A stretch of DNA of 17,715 bases. Source: JAWXCH01 sp034440595. GTDB lineage: Bacteria; Planctomycetota; Planctomycetia; Pirellulales; JALHPA01. Positions 8,938 through 15,893 of this stretch are shown here, piece after piece. Under the pieces are notes generated by a model. That model was not told the origin of the DNA. It did no database searches and saw nothing but the letters and a program-made list of their open reading frames with translations. Where the stretch lies: contig JAWXCH010000147.1 in assembly GCA_034440595.1 (NCBI GenBank), forward strand, positions 1 through 17,715. The letters run 5' to 3'. How positions within the stretch are numbered: the stretch's first letter is position 1; the number at the start of each line of letters is the position of its first letter. A program made the translations under genes and the position numbers.

Positions 8938-10944
8938 TCAGTGATTCAAAATAAACTCGTTGCTGTTCAGCAACACCCACCACACATCTTGCAACACTTC
9001 TAGCTGATTCCCCTTGCGTGCCACAAACAGCGGCCCTTGGATAAATTTCAGCTCGTTCGCGTTTGCTTGTCGCGACAATGCCGCCAAGAACAGATGATTC
9101 GCCTTAGACGAAAATGGCTGTTTGGGCTCTGCCGCTAACTTCTCCAAAAAACTTCCTTTTTCGCCAGAGGTCGCACGCTTGACTAAGTCGCCGTTGAACA
9201 TCATCAGCACCTGCGGGATGGTGCCGTTGAAAGTCGTCGCTTCATCTCCTTCATCCGTGCCGAAAGCGATCGTAAACTGCCGGAGCCAATCGCTTTTGGT
9301 CTTCTCTTGTTCTTCGTAACTCCCTTGCGACTTTTGCGCCTCGGTCGCCACGATCAACGACTCGTATAGTTGTTCGGCGCTCATCTGCCGCAAGTAGAAG
9401 TGACTGAAACCTGGCTTTTCACCAAGCGAAGGATCGTCGTACGTTTTTCCTGCCGTGCGAACAATTTCTCCATCAGCATCTAGCTTCAGAGAGGCGGCAC
9501 TCGACAATGCATACGGCTCACTCAAGGTAATCCAGCGAATCAGCTCTTTGATGTCGTAGCTGCTTTTGCGAAAGTCCTGAGCCAGCCTGTCCAGTAACTC
9601 GGGGTGCGTCGGCGGGTTGTGCGGCCCCATGTCGTCCACCGGTTTAGTAAATCCATAGCCCAGAAAATGCGCCCACATGCGATTGACCATCGCCTTGGCC
9701 ATGTAGTCCGAATTAACCACCAGCCGGGCCAGTTCTGCGCGGCGATTCACCTTCGACAACATGCCGCTCCGGTCAATTTCCGTTGTGCCATCGACAAAGA
9801 CTGGGTAAGCGACCTTTAACTGCCCGTTGCGCAGTTCGTAATACAGTTCCGCCTCGCGAGCATCACCACCTTCGCCCCGAAAATCTTCGTTCCGTAAAGT
9901 AATTGGTGCCTCTCCGCGCGGACGACCGTCGCGACGCGTCCGCGTCTGCCGGAAGAAAGCATTCAGTTCCCAGAACTGATTCTGCTTCCAGTCATTGAAT
10001 GGATGGTTGTGGCACTGCGTACATTGAACCTGCATTCCCAAAAACACCTGAGCGGTCTTGGCCGTGGCCTGCACTCCGTCTTCCTCCAGCTTAGCAGTCA
10101 AAAAATTGACCGCGCCGTTGAACTCTTCGCCCCCTGGCTGGTTGGCCCCGGTTGCAGAAATTAACTCATTGACTAACAGGTCGTACGTACGATTCTTCTG
10201 GAACGCGCGGCGCAGATACTGCTGCATTCCTTCGCGATTGACCATGCTGCGGCGATTGTCGTCGTTGTCGCTACCACGCCCGATCAGCACATTCGTCCAG
10301 ATCGTGGTCCAGTTGCGTGCATACTCTTCGACATATTCATCCCCTAGCAGTCGATTGACCAAATTCAACCGCCGCTTCGCTGAGCGGTCTTTTGCAAACG
10401 CTTTCAGTTCGTCGACCGTCGGAATTCGACCGATCACATCCAGGTAAACTCGCCGGCACCACTCTCCATCCTTGGCCGCGACCGAAGGAGTCAAATGGTG
10501 GTCGTTCCAGCCTTGCCGAATCTGCTGATTGATAAATTCAATGGTTGACGCTTCTGGCAGAGCTTTCGCAGTTGAAGCCCGCGATGCAGAAGACTGAGAG
10601 CTATCGGCCGGTGCCCGGGTAGCTACCGGAGCATCGGCATCCACTCTCGACACTGGCTTATCGTCGGCGGCTTGTACGCCGATTGCTACTAGAGATATCA
10701 GGCCCATGACCACACCGCACGCTAGCAAAAAACAACGGCTCGCAAGTGGCCCGGTAGAAAAACGAGAAGCTCCTAGCCGGCGAAATGCATCGGTTGCTTG
10801 GTGCCTCGGTAAATTGCTCATTCCCCAGCGCTCCCTGACTGTGCTCCCCGTCCAACCGTATTCGCTGACCAACTTTGCGCGCCTTTTTTTTCGGTTAAAC
10901 CAAAGCAGGCGCACTGCTATCTGCTCGTCCCGCGGCGGATACAT
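8938..10944 (-). CDS. DUF1549/DUF1553 domain-containing protein (PSCyt2/PSD1 type)
   Basis: A planctomycete-type secreted protein, 668 aa from ATG 10944. It contains a DUF1549 domain (about residues 130-340), including a CTQCHNHPFNDW motif (Cys308, Cys311, His312; bases 10009-10023) that has the CxxCH form of a covalent haem site. A DUF1553 domain follows (about 395-640), with the typical NRMWAHFLGYGF and GPHNPPTHPELLD segments. A hydrophobic signal-peptide-like core lies at residues 71-90, followed by VQAA. The start is ambiguous. ATG 10944 has a strong ribosome-binding site (GGAAGGTGAT) but leaves 70 residues before the signal core. ATG 10821 has AGGGAG nine bases upstream and gives a more normal export signal and a 627-aa product. 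The function is unknown; the family is nearly always paired with DUF1501, as here, which suggests a joint envelope or polymer-processing role. Confidence 0.93.
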   Translation of the reverse strand: MYPPRDEQIAVRLLWFNRKKRRAKLVSEYGWTGSTVRERWGMSNLPRHQATDAFRRLGASRFSTGPLASRCFLLACGVVMGLISLVAIGVQAADDKPVSRVDADAPVATRAPADSSQSSASRASTAKALPEASTIEFINQQIRQGWNDHHLTPSVAAKDGEWCRRVYLDVIGRIPTVDELKAFAKDRSAKRRLNLVNRLLGDEYVEEYARNWTTIWTNVLIGRGSDNDDNRRSMVNREGMQQYLRRAFQKNRTYDLLVNELISATGANQPGGEEFNGAVNFLTAKLEEDGVQATAKTAQVFLGMQVQCTQCHNHPFNDWKQNQFWELNAFFRQTRTRRDGRPRGEAPITLRNEDFRGEGGDAREAELYYELRNGQLKVAYPVFVDGTTEIDRSGMLSKVNRRAELARLVVNSDYMAKAMVNRMWAHFLGYGFTKPVDDMGPHNPPTHPELLDRLAQDFRKSSYDIKELIRWITLSEPYALSSAASLKLDADGEIVRTAGKTYDDPSLGEKPGFSHFYLRQMSAEQLYESLIVATEAQKSQGSYEEQEKTKSDWLRQFTIAFGTDEGDEATTFNGTIPQVLMMFNGDLVKRATSGEKGSFLEKLAAEPKQPFSSKANHLFLAALSRQANANELKFIQGPLFVARKGNQLEVLQDVWWVLLNSNEFILNH

Positions 10945-10949
10945 TGAGA

Positions 10950-10959
10950 ATCACCTTCC
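10950..10959 (-). promoter_or_regulatory. Strong ribosome-binding site at the longer DUF1549 start
   Basis: GGAAGGTGAT on the minus strand, five bases before ATG 10944. The AGGTGAT part matches the 16S anti-Shine-Dalgarno core well. It is the main argument for the longer protein despite its unusual 70-residue N-region. Confidence 0.5.
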
Positions 10960-11392
10960 AAGCGATTTTCGAGCGGCATCTTAGCCGCATACTACCAGCT
11001 TAATCACTGTCGCGGCTATTACTTAGTTCGTATGCAGCTAGTGAATTATTCCATTGCCAGACTCGTGGCTCGGCAGAACTCCAGCAAAAGCCATTTCACT
11101 CACGCGCAATATTGGACATGCCTTGCCACCTCGGACCCGACTGCTGCAAAATTCCGAAAGATGAAAACTGATCTCAACAGGTTCCCGTCTGAGGTTCACC
11201 GCTGCTGTCGCTAAACGTTACTACGAAATTCTCCCTCAATTAGTTCCTAAGTCTCGTCCCGGTAAATGCTTGTTATGGCAGGAGATTTCTTCCCATTCAA
11301 AAAACGGTGGTCGAATGGGTCAAAACTTTTTTGCGGAAAGCACAAAATCATTTGCGTTTAGAAGGCCGGAATGGCTAAGAACAGATTTCTGA

Positions 11393-11419
11393 TGTGCATT
11401 ATAATTGCACATATGTGCG
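11393..11419. promoter_or_regulatory. Palindrome cluster, candidate operator/promoter
   Basis: TGTGCA (11393-11398) and TGCACA (11406-11411) form an inverted repeat around the palindromic box ATTATAAT (11398-11405), which contains a perfect TATAAT on both strands. A perfect 12-bp palindrome, GCACATATGTGC (11407-11418), overlaps it. The word TGTGC recurs 21 bp apart (11393 and 11414), two helical turns, as expected for cooperative dimer binding. No good -35 box is found at 17 bp on either strand, so a promoter is possible rather than shown. The nearest gene it could control is the minus-strand DUF1549 gene, 450 bp away. Confidence 0.35.
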
Positions 11420-11430
11420 ATTTTGATACA

Positions 11431-11487
11431 CGCAAAATAAAGCAGGCGAGTTAAAGGCCTGTCTCTGGCAGACCTCCAACTCGCCTG
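11431..11487 (-). terminator. Strong hairpin, probable minus-strand terminator
   Basis: CAGGCGAGTT (11443-11452) and AACTCGCCTG (11478-11487) are perfect 10-bp arms, with further pairing possible inside the 25-nt loop (AGG..TCT against AGACCT). On the minus strand the second arm is followed by CTTTATTTTG, a broken T-tract, consistent with a Rho-independent terminator for transcripts arriving from the ABC transporter gene about 385 nt upstream. The long structured loop is unusual for a simple terminator, and the plus strand lacks a T-run. Confidence 0.5.
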
Positions 11488-11610
11488 TATATTCGTGCTC
11501 TTGTAGGCAGCAACTTAGGTGTTTTTCAGCCTCTACTACACGTTCCGGTGTTAGCAGACATCACTTAAGCCATTGCCGCATCTAAACTTGAGCACAGTCC
11601 CCTGCTATTT

Positions 11611-11664
11611 GCCTCTTCTGTTAACCGGCCCAGCATCAAAGCGCCTCTTCTTTGTTACCGGCCC
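11611..11664. repeat. Imperfect short direct repeat
   Basis: GCCTCTTCTGTTAACCGGCC (from 11611) recurs as GCCTCTTCTTTGTTACCGGC (from 11643), a 32-bp period, both followed by further C residues. The copies differ by small insertions and deletions. This may be a local duplication or a pair of protein-binding sites in the ABC transporter's 3' region. Confidence 0.3.
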
Positions 11665-11871
11665 CGTTGTCATCTAGTCCTCGGCAGGAACTTCGGACTA
11701 GTGACACGACATAAAAGCAAACTGCGTGCCGAAAACACGCGTCCACTTTTCGGCATGTCAGATCTGCTACCTAGATTGTTCTGAGAGACCCCACTTGTGG
11801 GGGAAAATCCCGACTGGGGCTGCCCTGAAAACGGCCAGCGGCATTTGTGGAGTTTCCCACTCCCCGACCGC

Positions 11872-13878
11872 TCAGGCGACCTCGCGGAACTGAATCTGAT
11901 ACAGCCGCTGGTACAGCTCACAGCGCCCCATCAGCTCTTGATGGGTACCAAAGTCCATGACCATGCCCGCCTGCATGACCACTATCCGGTCCGCCAGATC
12001 GAGCGTGGCCAGCCGGTGCGTGATCAGGATCGTGGTCCGGTTCCGAATGAAATTCTCCAGGGCCTTGTGGATCAGGTGCTCGCTTTCGATGTCCACCTGG
12101 CTGGTCGCCTCGTCCAGAATCAAAATCGACGGGTTACGCAGAATCGCCCTGGCCAGTGCGATTCGCTGGCGTTGACCACCGGAGAGCTTTCCGCCCCCCT
12201 GGCCAACCACCGTCTCGTACCCATGCTCTAGCCGCTGCTCGATGAAGCGGTGTGCATGAGCTTGCACAGCCGCCTGAATTACCTCTTCACGCGTCGCGTG
12301 TGGCGAACCGTACCGAATATTGTTCAGCACCGTATCGTCGAACATCAGCGATTCCTGCGTCACCACGCCGATTTGGCCGCGCAAGTCGCGTAAGCGGACG
12401 TTGCGAAGGTCTAGCCCATCGACTTCGATGGAGCCAGAGACTGGATCGTAAAACCGAGGCAGCAGATTGGCCAGCGTACTCTTGCCGCAGCCGTTCGGGC
12501 CGACGATGGCAATGGATTCGCCAAATTGAATGCGTAAATTAACGCCATCCAATACCTGCTGCTCGGGCTGATAATGAAACGAAACATTCTTGAGCACCAG
12601 GTCACGATGGTGACGCGGCAACCGCTGCGGTTTGTGAATGTTGCAAATCTTTGGCTCACGATCGAGCATCCCATAGATTCGATCCGAAGCGGCCACGGCG
12701 CGTTGCAGCCGATTGAAAACATCCGAGAGTTTGCGTGCCGGGTCGGTGGCACCAACCAAAAACGCATAGAAGAGGACCAACTGTGCCCAGCTCAGTGGTT
12801 CACTAGACATGCGAATTCCGAATAGGTGAGTCTCTTTATTAAGCACCAGATAGGCACCGGACAGAATGCAGAGCGATATTGCACTGATCCCGATCATTTC
12901 GGAAAGTGGATGGATTAGCGAATCGTACCGCGCAATCTTCATCGCACGTTTGTAGATCTGCTTGCTGTTCTGATGGAATCGCTGCCGCTCCTGCCGTTCG
13001 CTGGTAAACGCCTTGACAATCTTGATGTTCTGAAACGTTTCGCCAAGGATCGAGTAGAGCCGGGTGATTTCTTCCATTGCACGACGGTTAGCACGCTTCA
13101 GCGATTGTGCCAGACGCGACATGAGGTAACCAAGCACCGGTGCCACTAGCAGGGACACTGCCAGCAACTGCCAGCAGACGTAGGCCGCACCGGCGAAACA
13201 GGCGATCATCTTCAGCGGCTCGCGCACCGCGCGACCGAGAATTGTCTGGATGCCACCGTGCAAGCTATCCATGTCGACTGTAAACCGTGTCATCAACTCG
13301 GAGGAACGGTTCTCGCCAAAGCTGGCCAATTCCATTCGCAGCGTACGGCGAAAGAATCTCTTGCGTACTTCCATCGCCGCCAGATTCGTCAACCGATCCA
13401 CGAGGATCGCATCGCATACGATAAAAACGTTCTTCAGGATCGTTCCGAGCAATACCAGCAGTAATATAGCAACGACTGTGCGAAACGCATCGTTCGGCAT
13501 GTAGTCATAGATGTACGGCCGCAACCATTTCCGGTCAGCGAGCGTTTCCTCGAGTTTCACGACACTCTCGTTCAGAGAGCCGATTTCCCATTCAATCGTC
13601 GCGCGGTCGGCCTCATTTGCAGTGGCCAATCGAGCTTGCGCGGAAGTGATATCGTTTCGTAGCGAAGCGATCGACTCTTCTTTGCTAGTGATCTCCTTAT
13701 CAACCCAGGTCTGAAGAGTCTGTCCTCCGTCCCCTCCAAACACAATCTCAATAATCGGATAGACCGTTCCGATATTGGCGGCCCAAAAGAATGCCACCAG
13801 GATGGCGCAGGCCGCCGACGCGGCCAATGTCCACGGGTACCGTAAAACGTTCTTCAAAGTCCGGCGAAAATTCTTCAT
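11872..13878 (-). CDS. ABC exporter half-transporter (MsbA/lipid-exporter-like), fused membrane and ATPase domains
   Basis: A 668-residue exporter-type ABC protein; two copies should pair to make a full transporter. The membrane domain covers about residues 12-400, with six predicted helices. The ATPase domain has Walker A GPNGCGKST (from residue 460), a Q-loop (VVTQES), the signature LSGGQ (565-569), Walker B ILILDEA followed by TSQVD, and an H-loop (ITHRLA). All catalytic residues are present. The substrate is unknown; the nearest general class exports lipids or peptides. Residues about 50-130, between helices 1 and 2, form an insertion with coiled-coil-like heptads facing the extracytoplasmic side, longer than in ordinary MsbA. 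I chose ATG 13878; TTG 13899 would add seven residues but has no ribosome-binding site. It is transcribed divergently from the response-regulator gene, with a 480-nt spacer. Confidence 0.93.
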   Translation of the reverse strand: MKNFRRTLKNVLRYPWTLAASAACAILVAFFWAANIGTVYPIIEIVFGGDGGQTLQTWVDKEITSKEESIASLRNDITSAQARLATANEADRATIEWEIGSLNESVVKLEETLADRKWLRPYIYDYMPNDAFRTVVAILLLVLLGTILKNVFIVCDAILVDRLTNLAAMEVRKRFFRRTLRMELASFGENRSSELMTRFTVDMDSLHGGIQTILGRAVREPLKMIACFAGAAYVCWQLLAVSLLVAPVLGYLMSRLAQSLKRANRRAMEEITRLYSILGETFQNIKIVKAFTSERQERQRFHQNSKQIYKRAMKIARYDSLIHPLSEMIGISAISLCILSGAYLVLNKETHLFGIRMSSEPLSWAQLVLFYAFLVGATDPARKLSDVFNRLQRAVAASDRIYGMLDREPKICNIHKPQRLPRHHRDLVLKNVSFHYQPEQQVLDGVNLRIQFGESIAIVGPNGCGKSTLANLLPRFYDPVSGSIEVDGLDLRNVRLRDLRGQIGVVTQESLMFDDTVLNNIRYGSPHATREEVIQAAVQAHAHRFIEQRLEHGYETVVGQGGGKLSGGQRQRIALARAILRNPSILILDEATSQVDIESEHLIHKALENFIRNRTTILITHRLATLDLADRIVVMQAGMVMDFGTHQELMGRCELYQRLYQIQFREVA

Positions 13879-14250
13879 CGACAAGCCATCCGTGGCCAAT
13901 TGCGAGCAGTTACCATTTTAGCCGCTGCCTGCTAGCACCACTGGCGCTGGCAAGCTGCGGTCGAACGCGAGGTTTTAACAGAATCGCGCTGGCAGGCCAA
14001 TATCGCCATGTCGAGGCTGAAACTCGCAAACTCCCCTAGCTTGACTGGTCGAGTTATCTTCCACTTCTAATCCGGCAATGCACTCCGCTCCGTTTATTCA
14101 CATTGCAGCGATTTTGTCGGCCCGTTCGCCCTACCACCACGTGCAAATTCGGCGACTGCTAGCGTGGTTTTTCTTCACCAACGTCCGCGGTGAACTACGT
14201 TTCTTTTAGGAAGCGCTGTTTTTCGGGGGAACGCGGTCGAGGGGGCGAAT

Positions 14251-14266
14251 GTTGCAAAATGGCAAC
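14251..14266. promoter_or_regulatory. Operator-like inverted repeat upstream of the response regulator
   Basis: GTTGCAAAATGGCAAC has perfect 5-bp arms (GTTGC/GCAAC) around a 6-nt centre, the size of a dimeric repressor or activator site, 92 bp before the regulator start. Such a short repeat can occur by chance. Confidence 0.3.
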
Positions 14267-14277
14267 TTGCTGTTAAT

Positions 14278-14324
14278 CACTGCCAGGCCAGCCCCCCCGC
14301 CTTCGCGAGGGCAAGCCAGCAGTG
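14278..14324. repeat. Long imperfect hairpin in the response-regulator leader
   Basis: CACTGC (14278-14283) pairs with GCAGTG (14319-14324). Inside it GGC (14286-14288) pairs with GCC (14315-14317), and GCCC (14291-14294) with GGGC (14309-14312), giving 13 pairs in a stem with two small internal loops. It ends 34 bases before the start codon. It may be a leader RNA structure affecting translation, or a dispersed repeat: CAGTGGCAC (14320-14328) recurs in inverse orientation after the gene (15745-15753). Confidence 0.4.
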
Positions 14325-14358
14325 GCACTCAAACATTTTCCAAGCGGATAAAGCATAT

Positions 14359-15735
14359 ATGAAAGGCTCTCTACTACTGGTCGATGATGACCGCCAAGTT
14401 CGCGAATCGATGGGCCAGTGGCTTCGTGAACAAGGCTACAAAGTCGAGCTGGCCGTCGACGCCGAAACGGCACTCACCGCTCTGGGTCGCAAGACCCCCG
14501 ACCTGGTTCTGGCCGATGTGCGTCTTGGCGAGGACGATGGCTTCACCGTACTGGAGTTCTGCCGCAAGAATTATCCACAGGTGGCCGTAGTGCTGCTCTC
14601 GGGCTACGGCACCGTCGATATGGCCATGGAATCCATTCGCAGCGGCGCGTTTGACTTCTTGACCAAGCCGCTGATCGATGCCGAATTAGAAATCTGTATT
14701 CAACGGGCACTGAGTCAGCGAAAAGTCTTAGAAGAAAACAGCTCGCTCAAAAAACAACTCGACCTGCGCTACGGACTGGATAATGTGATCGGTCGTGACC
14801 ACCGCATGCAGCGGATGTTCGACATGATCGACAGCATTGCCGATACGAAGGCCACTGTTCTGGTCACTGGCGAAAGCGGAACCGGCAAATCAATGGTGGC
14901 CAGGGCCATTCACCGCCGCAGCGCGCGGCGCGACAAACCATTCGTTGAGGTGGCCTGCGGTGCCCTGCCAGAGAATCTTCTGGAAAGCGAATTGTTTGGT
15001 CATGTGGCCGGTTCATTTACCGGTGCCACGCACGAGAAACCGGGCAAGTTCATGCAAGCCGACGGCGGCACGATCTTTCTGGACGAGATTGGCACCGCCA
15101 GCCCGGCCATGCAGGTCAAGCTGCTGCGTGTCCTGCAGGAACTGGAATTTGAGCAGGTTGGCGGGACCAAGACGCACCGCGTCGATACGCGCGTCATCCT
15201 GGCCACCAACGAGGAACTGAGCGAGGCCGTCGCGGCCGGTCGGTTCCGCCAGGATCTGTATTACCGCATCAACGTCATCAACATTGAACTGCCTTCCCTG
15301 CGCGAACGGTTGAGCGATATCCCGCTGCTCGCGGCACATTTTCTGAAGCGGGTCTGCGATGATACCGGCAAAGCCGTACGTGGTTTCGCTGCCGACGCGC
15401 TCACCGCCATGCAACGCTATCGCTGGCCCGGCAATGTGCGCGAGTTGCAAAATGTCGTGGAACGTGGAGTGCTACTTGGCAAAGGGGACATGGTGCAACT
15501 GGAGGATCTTCCGCCAGCAATCCGCAATGTGGCCCCTTCGAATACTCAAACGACAGATGGCCAGACACTGAAGCAGGCACTAGAAGGCCCCGAACGGCAG
15601 ATCATTCTCTCTGTTCTGGAGAGCAATCACTGGAACCGGCATGCCACGGCAACCCTTTTGGGCATCAATCGCACCACGCTCTACAAGAAAATGAAACGCC
15701 TTGGCTTGGACGATGGCCAAGAAGGGGCGGAGTGA
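14359..15735 (+). CDS. Sigma-54-dependent response regulator, NtrC family
   Basis: A 458-residue transcription activator with three domains. The receiver (about 1-120) has acidic residues Asp9/Asp10, phosphoacceptor Asp53 (ADVRLG), Ser81 and Lys103. The AAA+ domain (about 144-380) has Walker A GESGTGKS (171-178), Walker B TIFLDE (Asp242, Glu243), a sigma-54 contact loop GSFTGA (218-223) and an arginine-rich sensor region (LPSLRER). The C-terminal Fis-type helix-turn-helix (about 415-458) includes RHATATLLGINRTTLYKKM. On phosphorylation the ring should assemble and open sigma-54 promoters. The loop carries Ser in place of the usual Ala of GAFTGA, but the key Phe and Thr remain, so activity is expected. 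No histidine kinase is adjacent, so it is an orphan here. The ATG start fits the family N-terminus, although the ribosome-binding site is weak. Its targets cannot be read from the window. Confidence 0.95.
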   Translation: MKGSLLLVDDDRQVRESMGQWLREQGYKVELAVDAETALTALGRKTPDLVLADVRLGEDDGFTVLEFCRKNYPQVAVVLLSGYGTVDMAMESIRSGAFDFLTKPLIDAELEICIQRALSQRKVLEENSSLKKQLDLRYGLDNVIGRDHRMQRMFDMIDSIADTKATVLVTGESGTGKSMVARAIHRRSARRDKPFVEVACGALPENLLESELFGHVAGSFTGATHEKPGKFMQADGGTIFLDEIGTASPAMQVKLLRVLQELEFEQVGGTKTHRVDTRVILATNEELSEAVAAGRFRQDLYYRINVINIELPSLRERLSDIPLLAAHFLKRVCDDTGKAVRGFAADALTAMQRYRWPGNVRELQNVVERGVLLGKGDMVQLEDLPPAIRNVAPSNTQTTDGQTLKQALEGPERQIILSVLESNHWNRHATATLLGINRTTLYKKMKRLGLDDGQEGAE

Positions 15736-15744
15736 ACAGACTGT

Positions 15745-15765
15745 GTGCCACTGGCTCCGCCAGTG
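15745..15765. repeat. Hairpin after the response-regulator gene
   Basis: CACTGGC (15749-15755), loop TCC, GCCAGTG (15759-15765): a perfect 7-bp stem beginning 14 bases after the stop codon. No T-run follows, so it is at best a weak or Rho-assisted terminator. Its left part GTGCCACTG recurs elsewhere in the window (inverted at 14320-14328; direct at 7565-7573), which suggests a dispersed intergenic repeat. Confidence 0.45.
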
Positions 15766-15824
15766 TACGCCGAGGGCGTTTCATTCCAAAGCCAAGTGTT
15801 GTTCCATCGAGACATTCCCACTCA

Positions 15825-15858
15825 CCAAAAATCAAGGGCCAGGAAATTTCCCGGCCCT
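15825..15858 (-). terminator. Rho-independent terminator of the Gly/Met-repeat protein gene
   Basis: AGGGCC (15835-15840) and GGCCCT (15853-15858) enclose the perfect palindrome GGAAATTTCC (15842-15851), giving a long stem with one mismatch. On the minus strand it is followed by TGATTTTTGG, a T-run, 36 bases after the stop codon at 15894. The position and polarity fit termination of the minus-strand gene; on the plus strand it could also weakly stop readthrough from the regulator. Confidence 0.7.
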
Positions 15859-15893
15859 GAATGTTTCAAGTATCGATCGAGATCGCGACAAAA

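Larger units (their letters stand above)
10945..11871. other. Long intergenic region without a convincing gene
   Basis: These 927 nt separate the ABC transporter's 3' end from the DUF1549 gene's 5' end, both on the minus strand. The sequence is visibly more AT-rich than the flanking genes. I see no reading frame with family features, a ribosome-binding site and reasonable length. It holds a CCCATTC/GAATGGG inverted repeat (11292-11319), a palindrome cluster (11393-11419), a strong hairpin (11443-11487), an imperfect direct repeat (11611-11664), a CTAGTCC/GGACTAG inverted repeat (11674-11701) and a small CCCCA/TGGGG hairpin near 11790. The promoter of the DUF1549-DUF1501 unit should lie here, together with the ABC transporter's 3' untranslated region. 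An unrecognised small RNA is possible. Confidence 0.6.
13879..14358. other. Divergent promoter region between ABC exporter and response regulator
   Basis: This 480-nt spacer should hold the promoters of both divergent genes. I see two inverted repeats in its right part (14251-14266 and 14278-14324) and no credible coding frame. I searched by eye for a sigma-54 site (GG-N10-GC in a TGGCAC...TTGC context) and found none that fits, so self-activation by the regulator is not supported. Confidence 0.45.

Noticed and set aside
11032..11214. A 60-codon plus-strand frame in the long gene-free region
   Set aside because: No ribosome-binding site, no recognisable pattern and a length expected by chance.
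11250..11378. A plus-strand stretch that translates to a plausible-looking C-terminus (VEWVKTFLRKAQNHLRL, then a stop at 11376-11378)
   Set aside because: The frame has a stop just upstream and no start or family match; it may be a gene relic, but nothing supports it beyond appearance.
14320..14345. Possible sigma-54 promoter beginning TGGCAC upstream of the regulator
   Set aside because: The -24-like TGGCAC is present, but at the required spacing the bases are not GC, so the -12 element is missing.
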